Shown: positions 17,246 to 26,402, counted from the first letter of the stretch. The stretch is DNA of 64,000 nt from Flavihumibacter solisilvae (GCF_000814475.1 NZ_JSVC01000002.1:219655-283654); one strand, 5' to 3'. Numbers and translations are program-made. Notes: generated by a model not told the origin, from the sequence alone.

Positions 17246-18529
17246 ATGAAAAGAACTATTCTGCTTTTCGCAGCAACTACAGCCGCATGTATTTCCTATG
17301 CCCAGAATCAAAAGGTTAATATCGATATCAATGATGTAATCAGGATAGAAAAAACCCTGTCGTCTGATGACATGCAGGGCCGTAAAGTATTTACTCCTGC
17401 CATCGATAAAGCTGCCCGCTTCATAGCTTCAGAGTTTGAGAAGGCAGGTTTGCAAAAGCCGGAAGGCGGAAACGGGTACCTGCAGGAATTTTCGGTTATC
17501 CGTCCTCGTTTTATCGAAGCTGCAGCCACTTTTGATGGCCAGCCGGTTGAACTGAAAAACCTAATAGTAGTTACAACAAGCGAAGCCTTTTCCATAGACC
17601 AGGCATCCGGCTATGAGATTGTAACAATTGACCCGAAAACACAGCTGTTTTCTGAAGCGCATAAACATATCATTTCAGGTAAAAACCGCCTTGTGCTGGT
17701 TGATACGTCATTTGCAGCGAATTTTCAGCGCCTGACTTACTTCAAGCGCCAGATGATGGAAACCGGAAACAGTACCGTTTTTGTTCTTGGGAATAAGGCA
17801 CCCTCCACATTTACTGTCACCGCCAAACATGAGATTTCCAAAGCTCCTTTAAGCAATGTGGTTGGCATACTGCCAGGGCGTTCAAAGAAAGATGAATATG
17901 TAATTTTTTCCGGGCACTATGATCATCTCGGTATTGGTAAACCGCTGAATGGCGATAGCATTTATAATGGTGCGAATGACGATGCTGCCGGCACTACTGC
18001 AGTCATTATGCTTGCAAAATATTTCAGTCAGCTGAAAGACAACGAACGTACGATCATCTTTGCTGCTTTCACAGCTGAGGAATCAGGCGGTTACGGTTCA
18101 CAATATTTTTCAAGGCAATTCGATCCGGCGAAAGTGATGGCAATGTTCAATATAGAAATGATTGGAACAGAAAGTAAATGGGGTAAGAACTCTGCTTACA
18201 TCACAGGCTTTGAGAAATCTGACATGGGAAAGATCATGGAGCAGAACCTGAAAGGCACAGGCTTCCAGTTTCATCCGGATCCCTATCCTGATCAGCAATT
18301 GTTCTATCGTTCAGACAATGCTACTCTTGCGCGCCTCGGTGTGCCTGCGCATACCATCAGCACATCAAAAATGGACAGTGAGAAATTTTACCATACTGCG
18401 GATGATGAATTCGAAACGCTTGATATGACCAACATGACAGAAATTATCAGGGCTATAGCACTCAGCTCAAGGTCAATAGTGAAGGGGACTGATACCCCAT
18501 CGCGCGTCAATACAAGCGAATTACGTTAA
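17246..18529 (+). CDS. M28-family zinc peptidase, secreted
   Basis: A 427-residue exported metallopeptidase with signal peptide MKRTILLFAATTAACISYA. The M28 zinc site is visible as FSGHYDHLGIG, YNGANDDAAGTTAV and FTAEESGGYGSQYF, with a further ligand near FNIEMIG and the last His in PAHTIST. M28 enzymes are aminopeptidases or carboxypeptidases with two zinc ions. The region between the signal peptide and the catalytic core, about residues 60-200, is a PA-like insert. The last base of its stop TAA is the first base of the next ATG. Confidence 0.9.
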   Translation: MKRTILLFAATTAACISYAQNQKVNIDINDVIRIEKTLSSDDMQGRKVFTPAIDKAARFIASEFEKAGLQKPEGGNGYLQEFSVIRPRFIEAAATFDGQPVELKNLIVVTTSEAFSIDQASGYEIVTIDPKTQLFSEAHKHIISGKNRLVLVDTSFAANFQRLTYFKRQMMETGNSTVFVLGNKAPSTFTVTAKHEISKAPLSNVVGILPGRSKKDEYVIFSGHYDHLGIGKPLNGDSIYNGANDDAAGTTAVIMLAKYFSQLKDNERTIIFAAFTAEESGGYGSQYFSRQFDPAKVMAMFNIEMIGTESKWGKNSAYITGFEKSDMGKIMEQNLKGTGFQFHPDPYPDQQLFYRSDNATLARLGVPAHTISTSKMDSEKFYHTADDEFETLDMTNMTEIIRAIALSSRSIVKGTDTPSRVNTSELR

Positions 18530-19458
18530 TGCGTTTACTGCTTACCGCCGTACTCCTGTTCTGCCTTCAGGTAGCAATGTCGCAGCAACTTAATGTGCCC
18601 GTTCAGGAAGATGAACTCCGTCAATTAGTTTCGTTCCTGGCCAGCGACAGTATGAAAGGCCGGCGTGCAGGGAGTGACGAGAACAGGAAGGCAACCGCAT
18701 TTATCAGCTCTTACTTCCAACAACTCGGATTACTCCCGGCAGCCAACGATTCCTTTGAACAAAAATTTTATCCTGATTCCGCTGATTCCCTCAATACGCT
18801 CAGCAACGTAATTGCACTGTTGCCGGGCCGTTCGAAGCCGGATGAGATCATTGTGTTCTCTGCCCATTTTGATCATCTGGGAACTGACAGGAAATTGAAG
18901 AGAGACAGCATCTTCAACGGTGCAAACGATAATGCTTCCGGCACCGCTGTTTTGATGGCAATGGCCCGGTATTATGCCGGCTGGCGCGGGAATGAACGCA
19001 GCATCTTGTTTTGTGCCTTCAACGGGGAAGAAAAAGGCTTACTGGGCTCGGCAGCTTTTACAGAAAATATAGATCCGGCAAAATATGTTGCCGGAATAAA
19101 CCTGGAAATGCTTGGCGTGCCCCAGATCGGCAGGAAGAAACTGATTATGACCGGCATTGGTAAATCGGATATGGTGAAAATCATAGGCAAACCAATGAAA
19201 GACTCGGGTATTAAGCTGAGGGGCGACAGGGAAGACAATCTTTTTGCCCGCTCAGATAATTTTTCTTTTGCAGCTCTTGGCGTACCTGCCCATACCTTTC
19301 TTTCCAGTGACGATGGAGAAAGATGCTACCATAAACCCTGCGATGAACCCGGCCGGATCGATTTCACGAATATGGCTTTGCTGGCAAATGGCATAATTGC
19401 CTCCGTAAGTGAGATCATTTCTGGTGCGAAAACACCATCCAGGATCATTTTAAGGTAA
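18529..19458 (+). CDS. M28-family zinc peptidase, second tandem copy
   Basis: A 309-residue secreted M28 peptidase with signal peptide MRLLLTAVLLFCLQVAMSQ. The zinc motifs parallel the upstream gene: FSAHFDHLGTD, FNGANDNASGTAV, FNGEEKGLLGSAAF, INLEMLG and PAHTFLS. It is about 120 residues shorter because it lacks most of the domain inserted in the first copy. TAATG overlap gives tight translational coupling. The two look like an old duplication, with shared LPGRSK/PDE segments before the core. Its 3' end overlaps the convergent GGGP synthase gene by nine bases. Confidence 0.9.
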   Translation: MRLLLTAVLLFCLQVAMSQQLNVPVQEDELRQLVSFLASDSMKGRRAGSDENRKATAFISSYFQQLGLLPAANDSFEQKFYPDSADSLNTLSNVIALLPGRSKPDEIIVFSAHFDHLGTDRKLKRDSIFNGANDNASGTAVLMAMARYYAGWRGNERSILFCAFNGEEKGLLGSAAFTENIDPAKYVAGINLEMLGVPQIGRKKLIMTGIGKSDMVKIIGKPMKDSGIKLRGDREDNLFARSDNFSFAALGVPAHTFLSSDDGERCYHKPCDEPGRIDFTNMALLANGIIASVSEIISGAKTPSRIILR

Positions 19459-20211
19459 GGTGGAGTAACTTCCGGAATGGACGGCTGCACTCATTTCACT
19501 CATCAGGGAAAGGTTCTTTTCCAATGCATTTCCCACAACTATAATATCAGCACCAGCCTTACAGTTTCTGTAAGCTTTTTCGGGATCCGTTATGCCACCA
19601 CCCACAATAAGCGGAACGGTAATCTGCGCAGCAACAGCGGCGATCATCTGTTCCGGAATTGGTTTTCTTGCGCCGCTGCCCGCGTCCATGTAAATAAGCT
19701 TCATCCCGAGCATTTCCCCCGCAAGCGCAGTGCAGAGTGCTATTTCATTTTTATCTGCCGGTATTGGCGAAGCATTGCTAATGTAGGATACTGTTGTGGG
19801 CGCGCCCCCGTCTATTACCATATAACCCGTACTCATGATCTCCAGGCCGCTCTGCCTCACGAAGGGAGCACTGATTACGTGCTGACCGATCAGGAGCTCC
19901 GGATTTCTGCCGGAAATCAGCGAAAGGTAAAGTAGTGCCTGGGCATGTCTGGAGATCTGCGATGGACTGCCCGGAAACAGGATTACCGGGATGTCACATT
20001 GTTCCCTGATAGCCAGAATGCATTCATCCAGGTGATTTGATATGACCAGGCTTCCGCCCACCAGGAAATAATCCACCCTGGAATCGATGGCATGCCGGAC
20101 AAGTGATTCCAGCTGATCGGGTTGAACCTTATCTGGATCAACCAATACGGCGAACGATTTCTGACCTGTCTTTTTCTTTTCCTGGATTTGAGTATAGATG
20201 CCTTGCTGCAT
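19450..20211 (-). CDS. Geranylgeranylglyceryl-phosphate synthase family protein (PcrB/GGGPS)
   Basis: A 253-residue TIM-barrel prenyltransferase of the family that joins polyprenyl diphosphate to glycerol-1-phosphate, the first committed step of archaeal ether lipids. Recognisable segments are FAVLVDPDKV, FLVGGSLV, VILFPGSPSQIS, YMDAGSGA and PLIVGGGITDPEKA, the last with the phosphate-binding glycines. Bacteroidota members form a known bacterial branch of GGGPS; their physiological product is not well established. It lies 59 bases downstream of the DUF2490 gene. Confidence 0.88.
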   Translation of the reverse strand: MQQGIYTQIQEKKKTGQKSFAVLVDPDKVQPDQLESLVRHAIDSRVDYFLVGGSLVISNHLDECILAIREQCDIPVILFPGSPSQISRHAQALLYLSLISGRNPELLIGQHVISAPFVRQSGLEIMSTGYMVIDGGAPTTVSYISNASPIPADKNEIALCTALAGEMLGMKLIYMDAGSGARKPIPEQMIAAVAAQITVPLIVGGGITDPEKAYRNCKAGADIIVVGNALEKNLSLMSEMSAAVHSGSYSTLP

Positions 20212-20270
20212 TCAAAAGGTAATGGCTGGTCACAAAAATGCAAAAAAATGCTGGTATGGCACAATCGACC

Positions 20271-20993
20271 TTAGAAGCGTGTGTATACAGCCAGCTGAAT
20301 GACATGGTTATTCGTAAAGGAATCGCCCCGGCCCTGGATATATTGATTCAGGTACCCGCCTTCAAGATCGAGCCGCCGGCTCAGGCGATATCCAAGGGCA
20401 AGGTAGGCCCTGTTCTGATCGAAACTCCGGCCGTTCACTGCCGAATTGTTTCCCACATTCAGAAAAATTTCGTCCTGGACCGCTGCAAACACCCCCTTTG
20501 TAAAGGGAACCGAGCCATTAAAGGGTAAAACCCCCCTGAAAAAGTAGCGGAACCTGTTCGCATATATATTGCCGTCCTGTTTTAACTCGTCCCCATCAAC
20601 CACGGTTTTGCTTATGAACCGCTGCTCCATTCTCACTCTGTGGCTGATCGCTAATGGACCGGCAGATTGACTGACCAGTAGCTGTTGCCAGGTCCTGTGT
20701 TCCGGTGCATATCCTGTTATTTCGTCTATAGACCGCCGGTTCAGTATGTACGCATAACCGGCAGTAGCTGTGACCCGGGAAGAAATTTTATAGTTAAGTC
20801 CCGGACGCAAAAGAAGGCTTTGCATAGTATTGAAATCGTCACCCGATCTGAACTGTATATCAGCATGCAGGCTGAACTTTTTGCTTATTGTAATGGTATT
20901 GAACGAGGCCAGCCAGCCTGTATTTGTCTTCTGGCTATATACAGATGCTTGTAAACCAATGCATAACAGGCTTAGCACCAAAAACTTATTCAT
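20271..20993 (-). CDS. DUF2490 outer-membrane protein
   Basis: A 240-residue exported protein with signal peptide MNKFLVLSLLCIGLQASVYS. The mature part alternates hydrophobic and polar residues as in a beta-barrel and ends in an aromatic residue (VIQLAVYTRF). The segments RVRMEQRF, NRFRYFFRGVLPF and EGGYLNQY fit the DUF2490 family, whose function is unknown. It is divergent from nrdJ and upstream of the GGGPS homologue. Confidence 0.82.
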   Translation of the reverse strand: MNKFLVLSLLCIGLQASVYSQKTNTGWLASFNTITISKKFSLHADIQFRSGDDFNTMQSLLLRPGLNYKISSRVTATAGYAYILNRRSIDEITGYAPEHRTWQQLLVSQSAGPLAISHRVRMEQRFISKTVVDGDELKQDGNIYANRFRYFFRGVLPFNGSVPFTKGVFAAVQDEIFLNVGNNSAVNGRSFDQNRAYLALGYRLSRRLDLEGGYLNQYIQGRGDSFTNNHVIQLAVYTRF

Positions 20994-21298
20994 CGGAGCG
21001 GTTAAATTTAGCCGCCAAATCTACAACCGGCGCGGCTTTTCACCTGTTAAAATACCGACGTAGTTTTTTAATGCAGTTTTACGGAAAACCGACCGTTAAA
21101 ACCCCAAAAAAAAGATTTTGAAATGCCGGATTTTCCGCAAATCCAGCCCTGTACTGGAAGACGAATTTTTCCCCAATCATTATCCACATAGGTGGATATT
21201 TCCGGGTAGTGAATGTGTGGGGAGCCGATTATTTTCGTCTTCACACTCGGATTTTGGATTTCATATTTTCTTAACCTTCAGTCAACCCAAAATATTGT
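20994..21298. other. Divergent regulatory region between the DUF2490 gene and nrdJ
   Basis: This 305-base AT-rich region has no supportable gene. It contains a perfect DnaA box at 21180-21188 within an inverted repeat (21181-21198) and homopolymer runs around 21060-21115. I looked for the conserved B12-box of a cobalamin riboswitch ahead of this B12-dependent enzyme and did not find one. Confidence 0.6.
21180..21198. promoter_or_regulatory. Perfect DnaA box in an inverted repeat upstream of nrdJ
   Basis: TTATCCACA (21180-21188) is the exact consensus DnaA box. TATCCAC (21181-21187) is mirrored by GTGGATA (21192-21198) across ATAG, so a partial second box faces it. It lies 101 bases ahead of the nrdJ start. 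Confidence 0.55.
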
Positions 21299-24200
21299 AT
21301 GGCCACAAAAAAACCCGCAGCCAAGGGGCTGTCGTTCAGCCGTCGCTTCACGAAAGAAGGCGTACCTGTATTTGATCAGTTTGAATACGATTACCGCACC
21401 TCTGTGATCAGGAATCCCAGCGGTGAAGTAGTATTTGAAATGAACAATGTAGAAGTGCCAAAAGGATGGAGCCAGATCGCTACAGACATTCTCGCCCAGA
21501 AATATTTCCGTAAAGCCGGCGTTCCGCAGGCTGATGGAAGTCTTGGCCGTGAAACCTCGTCCAAACAGGTTGCCCACCGTATGGCACACTGCTGGCGCGT
21601 ATGGGGTGAGCGCAACGGGTATTTTGCCACAGAACAGGATGCTCAGGTTTTCTACGAAGAGCTGGTTTTTTCCATTCTCAACCAGGCCTGCACACCTAAT
21701 AGTCCGCAATGGTTCAATACAGGACTTTACGAATGCTATGGCATCACGGGTAAACCCCAGGGTCACTATTATGTAGACCATGCTGATGGCCAGTTGAAAA
21801 AGTCAACATCCGCTTACGAGCGCCCGCAGCCGCATGCCTGCTTTATCCTGAGTGTGGAAGATGACCTGGTGAACGATGGCGGTATCATGGACCTGTGGGT
21901 AAGGGAAGCCAGGATCTTTAAATATGGTTCAGGTGTAGGAACTAACTTTTCCAATATCAGGGGAGAGGGTGAAAAGCTGAGTGGTGGTGGAACGTCTTCA
22001 GGCCTGATGAGTTTCCTGAAAATAGGTGACCGTGCAGCCGGGGCCATTAAAAGTGGTGGTACTACCCGTCGCGCCGCTAAAATGGTTTGCCTTGACCTGG
22101 ATCACCCTGAGATAGTTCAGTTTGTAGACTGGAAGGTAGAGGAAGAAAAGAAAGTTGCCGCTCTCATTGCTGCAGGTTATGCAAGTGACTATGAAGGTGA
22201 AGCATACCGCACAGTAAGCGGACAAAACTCAAATAACTCAGTTCGCGTTCCCAACAGTTTCTTCGAAAAGCTGGAGAAAAATGAAGATTGGGAACTGAAG
22301 GCCCGCAGCGATGGCAGGACAATGAAAAAAGTGTCCTCCCGTGAACTTTGGAATAAGATAGCCTACGCTGCATGGCGTTGTGCTGATCCCGGTCTTCAAT
22401 ACGACACTACAATCAACGAATGGCATACTTGTCCAGAAGGTGGTCCTATCAGGGCTTCAAACCCATGTTCCGAGTATATGTTCCTCGACAACACGGCTTG
22501 TAACCTGGCATCTGCCAACCTCATGAAGTTCTTTGATGCAGATACCAACATATTTGATGTAGAAGGATATGCGTATTCCTGCCGTCTATGGACAGTTGTA
22601 CTTGAGATCTCTGTATTGATGGCGCAATTCCCTTCGAAAGAAGTGGCGCAGCTTTCATTCGATTACCGTACCCTCGGTCTCGGCTACGCAAACCTGGGAA
22701 CCATGCTGATGGTAAGCGGTATATCTTACGACAGTGAAGAAGCACGGGGAATTGCAGGTGCCATCACCGCAATTATGACCGGCACTGCATACAAAACATC
22801 TGCAGAACTGGCGGGTATCCACGGACCGTTCGCGAAATACGAAGAGAATAAGCACCATATGCTCCGCGTAATGCGCAATCACCGGGCAGCGGCATATGAT
22901 GCCAATGAAGCGTATGAAAACATTGGTATCAAGCCAATGGGTATCCAGGCAAAATATTGCCCTGATTACTTACTGAAAGCGGCAACAAAGGCCTGGGATG
23001 AGGCTGTGCAGCTTGGTGAGAAAAACGGTTACCGTAACGCGCAGACAACCGTTATCGCTCCTACCGGAACGATCGGCCTGGTTATGGATTGCGATACTAC
23101 TGGTGTTGAACCTGATTTCGCCCTGGTAAAATTCAAAAAACTCAGTGGCGGTGGCTATTTCAAGATTATCAACCAATCAGTTCCTGCAGCGCTGAAAAAC
23201 CTTGGTTACAGTGTAAAGGAAATGGATGCCATCATTAAGTATGCTGTAGGTGCAGCAAGCTTCAGCGGTGCTCCGTTCATCAACCACCAGTCACTCAGTG
23301 AAAAAGGTTTTATCGCGGAAGAGATCAAAAAGCTCGACGAAGCAGTAAAAAGTGCATTTGAGATCGGCTTTGTGTTTAACCGGTTTACATTGGGCGAAGC
23401 CTGCCTGGAAAGACTTGGTTTTACAGCGGAACAATACAACGACTGGAACTTCAATCTACTCGAAGCGCTGGGCTTCACAGATGCGCAGATCGACGCAACA
23501 AATGATTATGTGTGCGGTACCATGACTGTTGAAGGTGCACCTTACCTGAAAACTGAACACCTGAAAGTATTCGATTGCGCCAACAAGTGTGGCAAGAAAG
23601 GGGAGAGGTATATTCATGCGCACGGACATATCAGGATGATGGCTGCAGTACAACCGTTCATCAGCGGTGCGATTTCGAAAACCATCAATCTGCCGAACGA
23701 GGCGAACGTGGAAGAAATTGCAGATTGTTATATGCTTAGCTGGAAACTTGGTCTTAAGGCCAACGCTCTGTATCGGGATGGTTCTAAACTAAGCCAGCCT
23801 CTGAGCAATAAAAGTGACAAGAAAAAGAAAACTGATGAAGAGGCAGCTGAAACTGAGACTGCTGCTCCCGTTGCTGCATCAAACATCATAGACCTCGGAA
23901 AGCTGACTGTTGAAGAACTTCTTGATGAGGTTCAGAAAAGGGTTCAGGCTTCACCGGATACAAAACTGAAACGCCAGCTGGCAAGGATCGTAGAAAGAAG
24001 AACACTTCCCGCCAAGCGAAGGGGATATACGCAGAAAGCCAAGATCAATGGCCAGGCCCTGTTCATCCGCACAGGAGAATATGGTGATAATACACTGGGT
24101 GAGATCTTTATCGATATGGCGAAGGAAGGCGCAACAATGCGTAGTATGTTGAACTGTTTCGCAATTGCGGTTTCTATCGGTTTGCAATACGGTGTTCCCC

Positions 24201-24661
24201 TCGAAGAGTTTGTAGAGAAATTTGTGTTTACCCGTTTTGAGCCGGCCGGAATGGTAGACCATCCGAATATTAAGAGTACTACTTCCATAGTTGACTTCAT
24301 CTTCAGGTCACTGGCCTATGAATACCTCGATCGCTCCGACCTGGTTCATGTGCTCGATAAGCCGGAAGTAATGAATACCGGAACAGAAGCCTGGGATGAC
24401 ATACAGGAACAAAAGCCGGAACTGAGTGATGTGCGTGTTGTTGCGGCAGCGCAGCCGAAAAGCAATCCCGATGCGGCGCGAACTGCAAAAGCAGGCTCAC
24501 CGGTAAAGGTGGAAAACGGAAGCGGACTGGACGCCCTTAATGCAGCCAATAAATCGATGCAGAGTGATGCCCCGGCCTGCAATGTATGTGGTCACCTGAC
24601 CATACGCAGCGGTACCTGCTATAAGTGCCTGAATTGCGGAAACAGCCTCGGTTGCAGTTAA
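21299..24661 (+). CDS. nrdJ: Adenosylcobalamin-dependent (class II) ribonucleotide reductase
   Basis: A 1120-residue enzyme that reduces ribonucleotides to deoxyribonucleotides using a B12 radical. The catalytic barrel contains NQACTPNSPQWFNTG, KYGSGVGTNFSNIRG, NPCSEYMFLDNTACNLAS and APTGTIGLVMDCDTTGVEPDF. After a Lys/Glu-rich linker (about residues 840-860) comes a TSCPD-like domain (about 900-1010). A C-terminal Cys-rich tail ACNVCGHLTIRSGTCYKC with CGNSLGC carries the thioredoxin-reducible or zinc-binding cysteines. I see no ATP-cone at the N terminus. The gene is monocistronic, with a strong terminator and a DnaA box upstream. Confidence 0.95.
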   Translation: MATKKPAAKGLSFSRRFTKEGVPVFDQFEYDYRTSVIRNPSGEVVFEMNNVEVPKGWSQIATDILAQKYFRKAGVPQADGSLGRETSSKQVAHRMAHCWRVWGERNGYFATEQDAQVFYEELVFSILNQACTPNSPQWFNTGLYECYGITGKPQGHYYVDHADGQLKKSTSAYERPQPHACFILSVEDDLVNDGGIMDLWVREARIFKYGSGVGTNFSNIRGEGEKLSGGGTSSGLMSFLKIGDRAAGAIKSGGTTRRAAKMVCLDLDHPEIVQFVDWKVEEEKKVAALIAAGYASDYEGEAYRTVSGQNSNNSVRVPNSFFEKLEKNEDWELKARSDGRTMKKVSSRELWNKIAYAAWRCADPGLQYDTTINEWHTCPEGGPIRASNPCSEYMFLDNTACNLASANLMKFFDADTNIFDVEGYAYSCRLWTVVLEISVLMAQFPSKEVAQLSFDYRTLGLGYANLGTMLMVSGISYDSEEARGIAGAITAIMTGTAYKTSAELAGIHGPFAKYEENKHHMLRVMRNHRAAAYDANEAYENIGIKPMGIQAKYCPDYLLKAATKAWDEAVQLGEKNGYRNAQTTVIAPTGTIGLVMDCDTTGVEPDFALVKFKKLSGGGYFKIINQSVPAALKNLGYSVKEMDAIIKYAVGAASFSGAPFINHQSLSEKGFIAEEIKKLDEAVKSAFEIGFVFNRFTLGEACLERLGFTAEQYNDWNFNLLEALGFTDAQIDATNDYVCGTMTVEGAPYLKTEHLKVFDCANKCGKKGERYIHAHGHIRMMAAVQPFISGAISKTINLPNEANVEEIADCYMLSWKLGLKANALYRDGSKLSQPLSNKSDKKKKTDEEAAETETAAPVAASNIIDLGKLTVEELLDEVQKRVQASPDTKLKRQLARIVERRTLPAKRRGYTQKAKINGQALFIRTGEYGDNTLGEIFIDMAKEGATMRSMLNCFAIAVSIGLQYGVPLEEFVEKFVFTRFEPAGMVDHPNIKSTTSIVDFIFRSLAYEYLDRSDLVHVLDKPEVMNTGTEAWDDIQEQKPELSDVRVVAAAQPKSNPDAARTAKAGSPVKVENGSGLDALNAANKSMQSDAPACNVCGHLTIRSGTCYKCLNCGNSLGCS

Positions 24662-24688
24662 TTAGTTTAATGGACGGTTTCTAATACC

Positions 24689-24727
24689 ATGATCTGCCTG
24701 TTTTTACAGGTGGATCATTTTTTTTTT
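24689..24727 (+). terminator. Intrinsic terminator of nrdJ
   Basis: Thirteen-bp arms (24689-24701 and 24706-24718, two G-T wobbles) enclose a TTTT loop, followed by about ten T through 24727. Confidence 0.88.
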
Positions 24728-24750
24728 GAGAGGTAGAAGGACCTAATAAA

Positions 24751-24781
24751 TTGTATTTATTTATGATTTGGCATATCTTTC
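24751..24781 (+). promoter_or_regulatory. Promoter of the 38-residue lipoprotein gene
   Basis: TTG at 24751-24753 and TATCTTTC at 24774-24781 are separated by 20 bases, matching the Bacteroidota -33/-7 layout with one mismatch in the -7 box. Confidence 0.5.
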
Positions 24782-24834
24782 CGACATAGTAATGCGTTAT
24801 TTCATCCGTATCGTTAACTAAATCCCCCTACCGT

Positions 24835-24951
24835 ATGCAAAAACTGATGGCCATTTTTGCTTTGGCGATTTTGCTCACATCTTGTAGCAGGGCGGTTACT
24901 CCGAGTGAGGCTGCCAACCACAAATACAAGAAGTGCCGGGCTATTCGCTAA
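24835..24951 (+). CDS. Very small lipoprotein, 38 residues
   Basis: The ATG at 24835 opens a 38-codon frame, MQKLMAIFALAILLTSC followed by SRAVTPSEAANHKYKKCRAIR. The first 17 residues are a complete lipoprotein signal with lipobox LTSC. After acylation at Cys17 only about 22 residues remain, basic near the C terminus, with one more Cys. It has its own promoter-like sequence 54 bases upstream and a strong terminator 27 bases downstream, so it looks like a self-contained transcription unit. Function is unknown; I recognise no family. Confidence 0.7.
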   Translation: MQKLMAIFALAILLTSCSRAVTPSEAANHKYKKCRAIR

Positions 24952-24977
24952 GCCTGATTGGTAAATGAATTGACACT

Positions 24978-25016
24978 CCACCCCGGTTCCCCAAAGAGCC
25001 GGGGTGGTTTGTTTTT
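24978..25016 (+). terminator. Intrinsic terminator of the small lipoprotein gene
   Basis: CCACCCCGG (24978-24986) and CCGGGGTGG (24999-25007) form a perfect 9-bp GC-rich stem, followed by TTTGTTTTT. Confidence 0.88.
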
Positions 25017-25052
25017 ACCCTTTTACTACTTTGCAGCCTCAAACAGACAGGA

Positions 25053-26396
25053 ATGAAAAGACGGATCATCATCTTGTTGCTGGCATACAGCCTTCCGCTC
25101 CTGGCGCAGGAAAAAACAGGAGTGGTCTCAGGTCCGATGCTTGCACAGGTGGAATTACGTACCGCGCGGATCTGGTTCGAGGCGGGCAGCGATCTGAAAT
25201 CGGCTACCGTTAAATACTGGAAAGAGAGTGAAAAAAGCAGTTCCCAGGTGCCGTTTACAAAGATTTATGGCTATGACAGGTTTTCTCCCATGCAGGCTGA
25301 GATCGGCGGTCTTGAAATGAATACCCGCTACCAATACCGCATCATATATAATGGCAGGGAAACCAGTTATACCGGCTCATTTGTTACAAAGGAACTCTGG
25401 CAATTCCGAAAGCCGGCACCCGACTTCAGCTTCCTTGCCGGAAGCTGCACATATTTCAACGAACCTGCCTTTGACCGCCCCGGCAAACCGTACGGCCAGG
25501 ACTCCTCCATCTTCAGTACTATGGCAAATGAAAAAGCCGACTTTATGTTATGGCTGGGTGACAACTGGTACACCCGCGAGGCTGATTATTCCAGTGAATG
25601 GGGATTGTGGTATAGGGCAAGCCGCGATCGGAGTATGACGATCCTGCAATCCTTCCTGAAAGCAATGCCGCATTATGCCATCTGGGATGACCACGATTTC
25701 GGACCCAATGACATCGGGAGCATTTACCATCTGAAGGATGCAAGCAGGAAAATTTTTATGAGCTATTGGGGTAATCCTTCCTATGGGGAAGACGGTAAAG
25801 GTATATACACAAAACTTTCTTATAGTGATGTTGACTTCTTTCTCACCGATGACCGTACCTGGCGCAGCCCGGACCGGATGCCACCTACCGAAAACGGCCA
25901 GCCGAATCCCAATAAAACGATGTTTGGTGCGGATCAGCTAAACTGGTTAAAGCAATCGTTGTTGTTCAGCAATGCCACTTTCAAGGTCATAGCAGTCGGA
26001 AGCCAGGTGTTGAACCCGGTTTCTGCAGTGGATAAACTGCTCGACTTTCCCTTTGAATATAACCAGCTTGTTGGTTTCATCGCGGAACAGAAGATCAGTG
26101 GCGTATTATTCATGACCGGTGACCGGCATCACAGTGAGATCATTAAAGTAAACCGCCCGGGCAATTACCCGCTCATTGATATTACCATTTCTCCGTTAAC
26201 TTCCGGGTCACATAATTTTGGTCCGGAAAAAGACAATCCTTACCGCATTGTAGGTATCGATCAAAAGCAGAATTTTGGCAGGATATCAGTTACGGGGTCA
26301 AAAGGTGAGAGAACCCTCACCGTCGTGTACAAGGATCTGAAAGGTGCAGAGATCGCCACCTGGTCTGTAAACGAAAAGGAACTGAAAGCAAAATAA
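25053..26396 (+). CDS. PhoD-like alkaline phosphatase/phosphodiesterase, secreted
   Basis: A 447-residue exported metallophosphoesterase with signal peptide MKRRIIILLLAYSLPLLA. The N-terminal beta-sandwich (about residues 25-110) is the PhoD_N type. The catalytic domain shows FLAGSCTY, WLGDNWYTREADY, IWDDHDFGPND and FMTGDRHHSEI, the metal-binding Asp, Asn and His pattern of PhoD. Such enzymes release phosphate from phosphomonoesters or phosphodiesters outside the inner membrane. The next gene starts six bases after its stop. No Pho box is recognisable. Confidence 0.9.
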   Translation: MKRRIIILLLAYSLPLLAQEKTGVVSGPMLAQVELRTARIWFEAGSDLKSATVKYWKESEKSSSQVPFTKIYGYDRFSPMQAEIGGLEMNTRYQYRIIYNGRETSYTGSFVTKELWQFRKPAPDFSFLAGSCTYFNEPAFDRPGKPYGQDSSIFSTMANEKADFMLWLGDNWYTREADYSSEWGLWYRASRDRSMTILQSFLKAMPHYAIWDDHDFGPNDIGSIYHLKDASRKIFMSYWGNPSYGEDGKGIYTKLSYSDVDFFLTDDRTWRSPDRMPPTENGQPNPNKTMFGADQLNWLKQSLLFSNATFKVIAVGSQVLNPVSAVDKLLDFPFEYNQLVGFIAEQKISGVLFMTGDRHHSEIIKVNRPGNYPLIDITISPLTSGSHNFGPEKDNPYRIVGIDQKQNFGRISVTGSKGERTLTVVYKDLKGAEIATWSVNEKELKAK

Positions 26397-26402
26397 CAGG
26401 CA

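Noticed and set aside
20994..21298. Possible cobalamin riboswitch ahead of the B12-dependent reductase
   Set aside because: I searched for the conserved B12-box and the surrounding stem pattern by eye and did not find them.
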